From Streptomyces sp. SID3343 (GTDB taxonomy: Bacteria > Actinomycetota > Actinomycetes > Streptomycetales > Streptomycetaceae): a DNA stretch of 55,232 bases. Positions within the stretch are counted from its first letter, which is position 1; the number at the start of each line of letters is the position of its first letter. Shown one piece after another: positions 28,660 to 36,159 of this stretch. The translations under genes and the position numbers were made by a program. Below the pieces are notes generated by a model, which made no database searches, was not told where the DNA came from, and saw only the letters and a list, made by a program, of their open reading frames with translations. Where the stretch lies: contig NZ_WWJX01000815.1 of the NCBI RefSeq assembly GCF_009865215.1, positions 1-55,232 of the forward strand. The letters run 5' to 3'.

Positions 28660-29748
28660 ATGTCCACACTCAAGGTCACCGTCGAGCGGTTGGTCGTCCA
28701 CACCCACCCCAACGCCGACGCGTTGGAGCTGGCCCAGGTCGGGCTGTACCGGGCGGTGGTCGCGAAGGGCGCCTACGTCACGGGCGACGTCGCCGTCTAC
28801 ATCCCTGAGCAGGCGGTGCTGCCGGAGGCGTTGATCGAGGAGTTGGGGCTCACCGGGCGACTCGCCGGGGCGGCCAAGAACCGGGTCCGGGCGATCCGGC
28901 TGCGCGGCGAGCTGTCGCAGGGCATCGTGTGCCGCCCGGCCGCCCTGCGCGGAACGGACCTGATCGCCGCCCTCGACGGCGACGAGGACTTCGCCGACGC
29001 GCTCGGGATCGTCAAGTGGACACCGCCGATCCCGGTGCACATGAACGGCGAGATCGTCTCGGCCGAGGACCTGTTGCGCTGGGTGGACATCGAGAACGTG
29101 CGGCGCTACCCCGCGATCTTCACCCCCGGCGAGCCCGTCGTGGCGACCGAGAAGATCCACGGCACCGCGTGCCTCTACACGTACGTGGCCGCGACCGGGG
29201 AGAGCTTCGTGTCCTCGAAGGGGTTCGGCGCCAAATCGCTCGGCCTGTTGCGAGACGACAAGAACCTCTACTGGCGGTCGGTGCTCGCGCACCGGGTGCC
29301 GGCGGCCGCCGCCGAGTTGGCCCGGCGCTACGACGCCTCCCGGGTCGGGGTGTTCGGCGAGGTCTTCGGACAGGGCGTACAAGATCTCGGCTACGGCGCG
29401 CAGGGCCGCTCCGAGTTGCCGGGCTACGCGGCGTTCGACGTGGCGTACGCCGACGCGAGCGGGGCCGTGCGGTGGCTGGACGCCGAGGAGTTCGCCGACG
29501 TGCTCGGTGGCCTCGACGTCGCGCTGCCCGTGGTGCCCACGCTCTACCGGGGCCCCTACGTCGAGGCGGAACTGCTCACGCTCGCCGAGGGCCGCGAGAC
29601 GGTCTCGGGGACGGCGGCCCACCTGCGGGAGGGGATCGTCGTACGCCCGGCCCGCGAGCGCCCCAGCGAGATCCTGGGCGGGCGCGCGATCGGCAAGATC
29701 GTGTCCGAGGCGTACCTGACCCGCAAGGGCGGCACCGAGTACGAGTGA
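28660..29748 (+). CDS. ATP-dependent RNA ligase (TIGR02306/DraRnl-like)
   Basis: 362 residues. ATG 28660 is preferred to 28654 because AAAGGGG then lies 7 nt upstream. The N-terminal 110 residues form an OB-like domain with LSQGIV, as in Deinococcus RnlA-type ligases. The nucleotidyltransferase motifs are all present: motif I EKIHGT with the adenylated lysine at about residue 165, motif III VFGEVFGQGVQDLGYG, motif IV REGIVVRP and motif V KIVSEAYLTRKG. It should seal RNA 3'-OH/5'-phosphate nicks through a ligase-AMP intermediate. RNA repair in the cytoplasm is the likely role; the natural substrate is unknown. No end-healing kinase/phosphatase lies nearby. Confidence 0.9.
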   Translation: MSTLKVTVERLVVHTHPNADALELAQVGLYRAVVAKGAYVTGDVAVYIPEQAVLPEALIEELGLTGRLAGAAKNRVRAIRLRGELSQGIVCRPAALRGTDLIAALDGDEDFADALGIVKWTPPIPVHMNGEIVSAEDLLRWVDIENVRRYPAIFTPGEPVVATEKIHGTACLYTYVAATGESFVSSKGFGAKSLGLLRDDKNLYWRSVLAHRVPAAAAELARRYDASRVGVFGEVFGQGVQDLGYGAQGRSELPGYAAFDVAYADASGAVRWLDAEEFADVLGGLDVALPVVPTLYRGPYVEAELLTLAEGRETVSGTAAHLREGIVVRPARERPSEILGGRAIGKIVSEAYLTRKGGTEYE

Positions 29749-29817
29749 CGGCTGCCACTGGGCTGAGCCGAATGAGAGAGGATGGCGTCTACACGTCCGG
29801 TCTGGAGAGGATTCTTC

Positions 29818-30312
29818 ATGAGCATCGACCCGTCCTCGCTTCCGAGGTCGACCTTCGTTCCGGCCGCGCCGGTCGTCAAGCCGTCCGCGGACCTGATCAA
29901 TCAGGTTCTCGACGAGCTTCAGGTGAACCATTTCACCGACGAGGAAGGCGACATCTGTGCGCCCTGGGAGGGCTTCCGCGTCTACTTCATGCTGCGCGGC
30001 GACAAGCACGAGATCTTTACGGTCCGGATGTTCCTGGACCGCGAGTTCGCGCCCGGCGACCGCCCGCGCCTGCTCGAACTGCTCGACGAGTGGCACCGCC
30101 AGTTCTTCTGGCCGAAGGTGTACACCCACGAGCACGAGGGCGCGCTTCGGCTGATCGGCGAGGCGCAGCTCGACTGCGAGCCCGGCATCAACCGCGAGCT
30201 GTTCGTGTTCACGACCCGCGCGTGGATCAGCACGTGCATCTCGTTCGGCAACTGGATCAACGAGCAGTACCCCGACCCGAACCCCAAGCCGGCCGACGGA
30301 GACGAGGCGTAG
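29818..30312 (+). CDS. YbjN-domain protein
   Basis: 164 residues from ATG 29818, preceded by GGAGAGG (29804-29810). The YbjN fold is indicated by LINQVLDELQVNHFTDEEGD at the start, FRVYFMLRGDKHEIFTVRMFL in the middle and CEPGINRELFVFTTRAWISTCISFGNWI near the end. Family members are small soluble alpha/beta proteins with the fold of type III secretion chaperones and mostly unknown function. It follows the RNA ligase gene by 69 bp in the same direction, so co-transcription is possible. A strong terminator follows. Confidence 0.9.
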   Translation: MSIDPSSLPRSTFVPAAPVVKPSADLINQVLDELQVNHFTDEEGDICAPWEGFRVYFMLRGDKHEIFTVRMFLDREFAPGDRPRLLELLDEWHRQFFWPKVYTHEHEGALRLIGEAQLDCEPGINRELFVFTTRAWISTCISFGNWINEQYPDPNPKPADGDEA

Positions 30313-30323
30313 GCGATTCACGC

Positions 30324-30353
30324 GTGTGTGGGGGCCGGCGGGCCCCCACACGC
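30324..30353 (+). terminator. Terminator after the YbjN gene
   Basis: GTGTGGGGGCC at 30326-30336 pairs perfectly with GGCCCCCACAC at 30341-30351, loop GGCG, with two further flanking pairs. It also faces the convergent aminotransferase gene. Confidence 0.85.
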
Positions 30354-30382
30354 ACGCGACCGAGCCGTGGCCGGCCTCGGCT

Positions 30383-31540
30383 TCAGGCCAGCGTCGCCAG
30401 TCGCTTCGCCGCCTCCTCCAGCACCTCGATCCGCTTGCAGAACGCGAACCGCACGAGCGGGCGGCCGACTTCGGTGTCGTCGAAGAACACCACCTCCGGC
30501 ACCGCGACCACGCCGCACAGCTCGGGCAGCCGGCGGCAGAAGTCGAGCCCGTCCGGGTAACCGAGCGCGGTGATGTCGGTGGTCGTGAAGTAGGTCCCCT
30601 GTGGCTCGAACACGGTCAGCCCGGCCGCCTTCAGGCCGCCGCCGAGCAGGTCGCGCTTGCGCCGCAGTTCGTCGCGCAGACCCGTGAAGTAGCTCTCGGG
30701 CAGCCGTAGCGCGTGCGCGATCGCCGGCTGGAAGGGCGCCCCCGAGGTGTAGGTCAGGAACTGCTTGGTCGTACGTACCGCCGCGATCAGTTCCCGCGGC
30801 GCGCACACCCAGCCGACCTTCCAGCCCGTGAGCGAGAACGTCTTGCCCGCCGACGAGATCGTCACGGTGCGCTCGCGCATACCCGGGAGCGTGGAGATCG
30901 GGATGTGCTCGCCGGTGTAGACCAGATGTTCGTACACCTCGTCGGTGACCACGATCAGGTCGTGCTCGATCGCGACCGCGGCCACCGCCTCCAGCTCGGC
31001 GCGGGTGAGCACGGTGCCGGTCGGGTTGTGCGGGCTGTTGAGCATCAGCACGCGGGTGCGGTCGGTGACGGCGGCGCGCAGTTCGTCGAGGTCCGGGCGA
31101 AAGTGCGGCGGGCGCAGGGTGACGCCCACCCGGCGGGCACCGGCCATCGCGATGCACGCCGCGTAGGAGTCGTAGAACGGTTCGAGCGCGATCACCTCGT
31201 CGCCCGGCTCCAGCAGCGCGAGCAGCGTCGCGGCGATCGCCTCGGTGGCGCCGGTGGTGACCAGGACCTCCGAGTCGGGGTCGAAGGTCTGACCGTAGAA
31301 CCGCTGCCGGTGCTCGGCCACGGCCAGCCGCAGGTCCGGGATGCCGTCGCCAGGCGGGTATTGGTTGGCGCCGTCACGCATGGCCGCGACCGCGGCCTCG
31401 ATCACCTCGGCCGGGCCGTCGGTGTCCGGGAAGCCCTGACCGAGGTTGATCGCGCCGCTGGAGCGGGCGAGGGCGGACATCTCGGCGAAGATCGTGGTGC
31501 CGAGGCCGCCCAGGTGGCGGGCCAGCGGGGGTCGGGTCAT
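30383..31540 (-). CDS. PLP-dependent class I/II aminotransferase
   Basis: 385 residues from ATG 31540, with AAGGAG 9 nt upstream. It is a fold-type I aminotransferase: INLGQGFPDTDGP near the N-terminus, SPHNPTGTVLT, the DEVYEHLVY strand and SSAGKTFSLTGWKVGW with the Schiff-base lysine (about residue 238). RFAFCKR near the end holds the carboxylate-binding Arg. It resembles the actinobacterial N-succinyldiaminopimelate aminotransferase DapC / methionine-kynurenine aminotransferase group. Without other dap genes nearby, substrate specificity is open; I leave the symbol blank. Confidence 0.9.
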   Translation of the reverse strand: MTRPPLARHLGGLGTTIFAEMSALARSSGAINLGQGFPDTDGPAEVIEAAVAAMRDGANQYPPGDGIPDLRLAVAEHRQRFYGQTFDPDSEVLVTTGATEAIAATLLALLEPGDEVIALEPFYDSYAACIAMAGARRVGVTLRPPHFRPDLDELRAAVTDRTRVLMLNSPHNPTGTVLTRAELEAVAAVAIEHDLIVVTDEVYEHLVYTGEHIPISTLPGMRERTVTISSAGKTFSLTGWKVGWVCAPRELIAAVRTTKQFLTYTSGAPFQPAIAHALRLPESYFTGLRDELRRKRDLLGGGLKAAGLTVFEPQGTYFTTTDITALGYPDGLDFCRRLPELCGVVAVPEVVFFDDTEVGRPLVRFAFCKRIEVLEEAAKRLATLA

Positions 31541-31808
31541 CCGTACGGCTCCTTCGAAAAGCTCTGCGTGACCGGGACCGTTCGGCGGCCCGTGCGGGGT
31601 TTGTGCTGCGTCCATCCTCGCGCGCCTTCCGTGGCCGGCCGCATGGCGCGGTTCACCTGTTCGTGTCAGCGCCTTTCACCTTCACGGGTGACGACGCTAT
31701 GGCGTTGTGCGCTTACGGTGAGTTGAGTCCCCTGGTTTGCAGCCGTTTGCCGATCCCGGGAGCCTCCCGTGGGTCTTCCCCGTTGCCCGGACACAGATGA
31801 GCGCGAGA

Positions 31809-32315
31809 ATGCACGCCACACTCACCACCTCGTACACCGACACCCGCGCGGAGGACCTGGGCTGGTGCCTGGGCCTGCCGTCGTTGCCCGCCCTGGCGGA
31901 GCGAACGGTCGAACTCGGAGGGTTGAAGCTGGAGTTGCGCCTGCTCGGCGCATCGCATCAGATGATGATCGATCCCGCGTCGGGGGGTCTCGAACCCGTC
32001 TCCGAGACGGTCGCGTGCGTGCCGGGCGCGGCCACGCCGTTGCCCGCGCGGGCGGCGACCAGGCTCGGCCGCTGGGAGTACGAGTTCACCGCGCTCACCC
32101 AGTCCTTCGCCGACGAGGACTTCGTGGCCCGGGTGCGCGAGATCGTCACGCTCGCGTCCGGCCACACCCACGGATTGATCGGCGACTACCCCGGGCTGCC
32201 GTACGCGGTGACCGCGATGGTGGTCGAGCGGTGCGAGGCCGGTGCGGTCTGGTCCACGTGGCACACGTATCCCCAGGAGCGGCGGATCGTCAGCACCCGG
32301 AGCCGCGCGATGTGA
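31809..32315 (+). CDS. DUF2617 family protein
   Basis: 168 residues if started at ATG 31809 (MHATLTTSYTDTRAEDLGW); ATG 31797 is four codons upstream and neither start has a strong ribosome site. The family pattern is visible in TDTRAEDLGWCLG, LKLELRLLGASHQM, WEYEFTALTQSF, GDYPGLPYAVTAM and WSTWHTYPQE. The protein is soluble and its function unknown. It is followed by the ATCCGACA repeat array, then a DUF350 gene and a membrane aminopropyltransferase, an order repeated in many actinobacteria, which suggests a shared process. Confidence 0.87.
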   Translation: MHATLTTSYTDTRAEDLGWCLGLPSLPALAERTVELGGLKLELRLLGASHQMMIDPASGGLEPVSETVACVPGAATPLPARAATRLGRWEYEFTALTQSFADEDFVARVREIVTLASGHTHGLIGDYPGLPYAVTAMVVERCEAGAVWSTWHTYPQERRIVSTRSRAM

Positions 32316-32453
32316 TCCGACGCCGGCGGGTGATCCGACAGCGCGAAGAGGATCCGACACCGGGCGTGATCCGACAGCGCGATGAAGATCCGACACCGGG
32401 ATGTGACTGCGATGTGACGTCGCAATCCGACATCGCGATCTGACGATCCGACA
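32315..32453. repeat. Seven ATCCGACA repeats with about 18.5-bp period
   Basis: Copies start at 32315 (ending ACG), 32333, 32352, 32369, 32388, 32425 and 32446. Intervals are 18, 19, 17, 19, 37 and 21 bp, so one slot near 32406 is empty. The array fills the gap between the DUF2617 and DUF350 genes, ending 58 bp before the DUF350 start. It looks like a multi-site binding region. Confidence 0.75.
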
Positions 32454-32510
32454 GAATTACCCCCCGTCGGGTGACACGGCCTGCACGACGGCGATGGGGG
32501 ACACGACGGC

Positions 32511-32936
32511 ATGTTCAGGGATCTCGCGGAGGGTGTCGGCTATGCGTTCGCGTACGGCGGTGTCGGCATCGTGCTCATGGTGCTGGGCTTCGTGCTCGTG
32601 GACGCGCTGACGCCCGGCAATCTCGGGCAGCAGATCTGGATCGAGCGCAACCGCAACGCGGCGCTCGTACTGTCCTCCGCGCTCCTGGGCGTCGGGATGA
32701 TCGTCACCACGGCGATCGCGACGGCCTACGAGGAGTTCGGCAAGGGGCTCGCGTCCACGGCGGTGTTCGGCGTCACCGGGTTGATTTTGATGGGCATCGC
32801 GTTCCTGGTGATCGACCTCGTGACGCCGGGTCGGCTCGGGGCCACGGTGGTCGAGCGCGAGCCGCATCCGTGCGTGTGGGTGACGGCGTCGACGCAGGTC
32901 GCGATCTCGGCCATCGTCTGCGCCTGTATTGCGTGA
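32511..32936 (+). CDS. DUF350 family membrane protein
   Basis: 141 residues with four transmembrane segments: AYGGVGIVLMVLGFVLVDAL, ALVLSSALLGVGMIVTTAIA, STAVFGVTGLILMGIAFLVI and TQVAISAIVCACIA. The DALTPGNLGQQIW and DLVTPGRLG motifs after the first and third segments show the internal duplication typical of DUF350. Function is unknown; the family is repeatedly found beside membrane aminopropyltransferases and DUF2617, as here. Confidence 0.9.
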   Translation: MFRDLAEGVGYAFAYGGVGIVLMVLGFVLVDALTPGNLGQQIWIERNRNAALVLSSALLGVGMIVTTAIATAYEEFGKGLASTAVFGVTGLILMGIAFLVIDLVTPGRLGATVVEREPHPCVWVTASTQVAISAIVCACIA

Positions 32937-32952
32937 ACGCGCGAGGTCAGGG

Positions 32953-33117
32953 GTGTCCTCAAACGCCGGACGGGCTGTTTTCGGGTTGTTTGGCGTCTTG
33001 CGTTCGGCGGTGGGGGTGTTTCGGGTGTCCTCAAGCGCCGGACGGGTTGGGGTTGGGGTGTCTTGGGTTCGGCAGTTCGGGTGTGATCTGGGGTTTCCTT
33101 GGACGCCGGGTGGGGTT
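32953..33117 (+). repeat. Dispersed Streptomyces-type intergenic repeat, two copies plus one degenerate
   Basis: GTGTCCTCAAACGCCGGACG begins at 32953 and the near-identical GTGTCCTCAAGCGCCGGACG at 33025, each followed by GGYTG; a degenerate third copy (TCCTTGGACGCCGGGTGGGG) lies near 33095. I recall this unit as a multi-copy intergenic repeat in streptomycete genomes (not verified). It fills the DUF350-aminopropyltransferase gap of 264 bp. Confidence 0.65.
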
Positions 33118-33200
33118 GTTCGGTGTTCGGGGGTCGTCGGATCGGGTGAACCTCGGGGGCGTTCGGTGGGGTGGGCGGGGGCGGGACCTAGCGTGTTGGG

Positions 33201-34766
33201 GTGAACTCACCCGCTCCGGTGCGTGTGCCGGTGGAACGTGCCGTGGAGCGGAGTGCGGCGATCGCCGCCAGGCCCGCGCGGTGGGTGGTGATGCTCGCGG
33301 TGCTGGTGTGTGCCGCGTGTGGGCTCGTGTACGAACTGGCGCTCGCGGCCCTGGGCGGCACGCTCGGCGGCGACCCCGTGGTGGAGACCTCGATCGTGCT
33401 GTCCGTCATGGTCTTCGCGATGGGCTTGGGCGCCCTCGCCGCCAAACCGCTCGCGCGCCGGGCCGCCGCCGCGTTCGTCGCCGTCGAGATCCTGCTCGCG
33501 GCGGCCGGCGGGATGTGCGCGACCGCGCTCTACGCGGCGTTCGCGTGGTACGACGTCTACCGCTGGCCGATGATCGCGGTCGCCGCCGTGCTCGGGTTGC
33601 TGATCGGGGCCGAGATCCCGCTGCTGATGACGCTCGTGCAGCGGATCCGGCCGCAGGAGGCGGGCAGTGCGGTCGCCGACCTGTTCGCGGCCGACTACGT
33701 GGGCGCGCTGATCGGCGGACTGCTGTTCCCGTTCCTGTTGCTGCCGCACCTGGGGCAGCTGCGCACCGTCGTGCTCGCGGGCGTGGTCAACGCCGTCGCG
33801 GGAGTGCTCGTCGTGCTGTGGCTGTTTCGCGCCGACCTGTCCGCGCGGCTGCGCCTGGGGCTGTACGCGGCGGTCGCCGCCGTGTTCGCGCTGCTTGCCG
33901 GCACCTGGCTGTACACGCCCGCGTTCGAGCGGGCCGCCCGAAACGCGTTGTACGACGGCGACGTGGTCTCGGCCCGCGACGGCGTCGTGGTCGTCCACAC
34001 GAAGGCGGGACCCGAGTTGTACGTGGACGGCGAACGTCGCGTGTCCGCGAGTGCGGGCAACGAGGCCGCGCAGGCGCTCGTGCACCCCGCGATGGCCGGG
34101 CGGCACGACCGGGTGCTCGTGCTCGGCGGGGGCGACGGGCTCGCGCTGCGTGAAGTGCTGCGCTACCCGGCGGTGCGCGACGTCGTCGTCGTGGTCGCCC
34201 GCGCCGCCGAGACCGCCCCGGCGCGTACCGACCCGGCGCTGCGCGCGCTCGCGGGCAACGCGTTCGCGGACCCGCGGGTGCGGGTCGTGGTCGAGGACGC
34301 GTTCGCGTGGGTACGCGCGGCGCGGGACCGCTTCGACGTCGTGGTGGCCGATCCGGCCGCGCCGAGCACGGGCAGTGCCGCGCGGCTGTACACACAGGAG
34401 TTCTACGGGCTCGTTCGTGGCGTGCTGCGCCCGGCGGGTCGGCTCGTGGTGCACGCGCCGGCGCCCGACACGCATCGGCGGGCGTACTGGTGCGTGGACG
34501 CTGGCCTGCGGGCGGCGGGACTGGGCACGGTGCCGTATCGGGTGACCGCGCCTGGGCCGGTCGAGCGGGGATACGTGCTCGCGGCGGTCGCGGCGCCGGC
34601 GGGTCTGCGCGCGGCGGACGACGCGCCGGACCCGGCGGTCGTACCGTTTCTGACCCCGGAGCGACTCGGCCACGCGACGTGGTTCCCGCCGGGCTCCGAG
34701 CGGCTCGACGTGCCGGCGGCCACCCTGACCCGACCGCGGATCGCCGACTACGACCGCGAGCCCTGA
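33201..34766 (+). CDS. Membrane aminopropyltransferase-like protein with altered active site
   Basis: 521 residues. About seven transmembrane helices (residues 25-225) precede a spermidine-synthase-like Rossmann domain. RVLVLGGGDGLALREVLRYP is the SAM/dcSAM-binding loop, but the following strand reads DVVVVVARAAE where active enzymes have V-E-L-D. The diamine-binding block normally like SSxDEYRYHEALVHP is SASAGNEAAQALVHP, losing Asp, His and Glu. The catalytic DxPDP motif appears as VVVADPAAPST, keeping only the first Asp. It is therefore likely not a classical spermidine synthase. It follows the DUF350 gene and shares its direction. Confidence 0.85.
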   Translation: MNSPAPVRVPVERAVERSAAIAARPARWVVMLAVLVCAACGLVYELALAALGGTLGGDPVVETSIVLSVMVFAMGLGALAAKPLARRAAAAFVAVEILLAAAGGMCATALYAAFAWYDVYRWPMIAVAAVLGLLIGAEIPLLMTLVQRIRPQEAGSAVADLFAADYVGALIGGLLFPFLLLPHLGQLRTVVLAGVVNAVAGVLVVLWLFRADLSARLRLGLYAAVAAVFALLAGTWLYTPAFERAARNALYDGDVVSARDGVVVVHTKAGPELYVDGERRVSASAGNEAAQALVHPAMAGRHDRVLVLGGGDGLALREVLRYPAVRDVVVVVARAAETAPARTDPALRALAGNAFADPRVRVVVEDAFAWVRAARDRFDVVVADPAAPSTGSAARLYTQEFYGLVRGVLRPAGRLVVHAPAPDTHRRAYWCVDAGLRAAGLGTVPYRVTAPGPVERGYVLAAVAAPAGLRAADDAPDPAVVPFLTPERLGHATWFPPGSERLDVPAATLTRPRIADYDREP

Positions 34767-34807
34767 CCGGGGCGTCGACGCACCGACGCGGAGCGGACCG
34801 AGCGGGC

Positions 34808-35986
34808 TCACCTGATCGACAGGTAGGTGCGAAATGCCTTGTGCAGCGCGGGCACCACCGGGAACTCCCACTCGCCCAGGTTCTCCACCACCCGGCCGTT
34901 CGTGCCCAGTTTCCAGCGCAGCACCCCGAACAGCCGGTCGTCGGGGTCGATCACCGGGCTCACCCCGCGCATGTCGTACACCGCGATCCCGCGCTCGTGC
35001 ACGTCCTGGATCAGCCGCCACTGCAGCGCGTGGCTCGGCCGCACGCCCCGGCCGTGGTCGGTGGACGCGCCGGTTTGGTACCAGACCCGCGAGCCTGCGC
35101 TGATCAGCGTGTGCGCGGCGAGCAACCGGCCCTCGGAGCGCGCGAGGTAGAGCCGCATCCGACCCCGCGACTCGGCGTTGAGCGCCCGGTACTGGCGTTG
35201 GTAGTAGGGGAGTTCGCGGCCGAGTCGGAAGCCGTTGCGACGTTCGGTCGCCTGCAGCAGTTCGAAGAACGCGGGCAGATCCTCGTAGTCGCCGAGCGCG
35301 ATGTCCACGCCCGACTTGCCGGCCTTGGCGATGGCGCGCTTCCACTCGGTGTTGAAGCCGGCCCTGACCTCGTTCGCCGATCTGCCCTCGAACGGCACCT
35401 CGAACGTGTATCTGGGCTGTGCGTCCGCGCCGTCGCCCGACGTACGCCAGCCCAGGTCGCCCAGTCGCAGCGCGACGGTGGCGCCGAGTGGGTCGATCTC
35501 GTCGGGGGTGACCCGATCCAGATGCTTGAGGCCCTGGCGGACCGCGTCCTTGACGGTCTGCGCCCGCCAGCGCCGATGCGCGAGCGGCGGCCCCATCCGC
35601 ACCGTGAACACGTGCCGCGCGCGCATGTGCTCGATCAACGGGTCGAGCCAACGGCGGGGGTTGGGATCGGTCCAGTCGATCACCGGGCCCTCGGGCAGAT
35701 ACGCGAACCAGTACGGCACCTTGGGCGCCTTGCGGTAGAGCACGAGCGCGGCGCCCACCACGGTGCCGTTCGCGTCGAACCAGCCGAGGCCCTCGCTGCG
35801 CCAACCCTCCTTGACCACCGCCCACGACGGGTACTGCAGGAAGCCGGCGTCACCGCGCCCGTCGAGGTGCGCGAGGTGTTCCTCGGGCGTCAGCCGGGCG
35901 ACTCGCAGCGCCGGGTGCGGTACGGCGATCGGCGGCGCGGCGGCCGGGGCGTTCGGGCTCGTCGGCGCCGTCAGCAACATGACCAC
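34808..35986 (-). CDS. femX: FemX/FemAB-type peptidoglycan bridge aminoacyltransferase
   Basis: About 392 residues. GTG 35986 is chosen because GAGGAG is 6 nt upstream; ATG 35992 directly abuts that site. Twin GNAT-like domains are visible: FLQYPSWAVVKEGW, then PEGPVIDWTDP in the first and NEVRAGFNTEWKRAIAKA (coiled arm), GRMRLYLARSEGRLLAAHTLI, YQTGAST and ALQWRLIQDVHERGIAVYDMRG in the second. Such enzymes add glycine from Gly-tRNA to lipid II to begin the peptide bridge, acting on the cytoplasmic face of the membrane. It is divergent from murJ, the lipid II flippase candidate, which would act on its product. Confidence 0.9.
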   Translation of the reverse strand: MVMLLTAPTSPNAPAAAPPIAVPHPALRVARLTPEEHLAHLDGRGDAGFLQYPSWAVVKEGWRSEGLGWFDANGTVVGAALVLYRKAPKVPYWFAYLPEGPVIDWTDPNPRRWLDPLIEHMRARHVFTVRMGPPLAHRRWRAQTVKDAVRQGLKHLDRVTPDEIDPLGATVALRLGDLGWRTSGDGADAQPRYTFEVPFEGRSANEVRAGFNTEWKRAIAKAGKSGVDIALGDYEDLPAFFELLQATERRNGFRLGRELPYYQRQYRALNAESRGRMRLYLARSEGRLLAAHTLISAGSRVWYQTGASTDHGRGVRPSHALQWRLIQDVHERGIAVYDMRGVSPVIDPDDRLFGVLRWKLGTNGRVVENLGEWEFPVVPALHKAFRTYLSIR

Positions 35987-36159
35987 GGACATCTCCTCGG
36001 GGACACAGGGGCGCGGGGATGGCCCCGCACCCCTTTAGAAGCCCGTGGCGAGCGGGTTACGTCACCGCCGAAATCACCTGCAACGAAAGTGGGTTTCGGG
36101 GGATTCATATAAGGGGGACTGCGTCTCGAACCCCGATCGTGACCGGATGGGAGTGATTT

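Noticed and set aside
32186-32512. Minus-strand frame across the ATCCGACA array encoding repeated ALSDH-like units
   Set aside because: The peptide repeats follow from the DNA repeats; no ribosome site or homologue is apparent.
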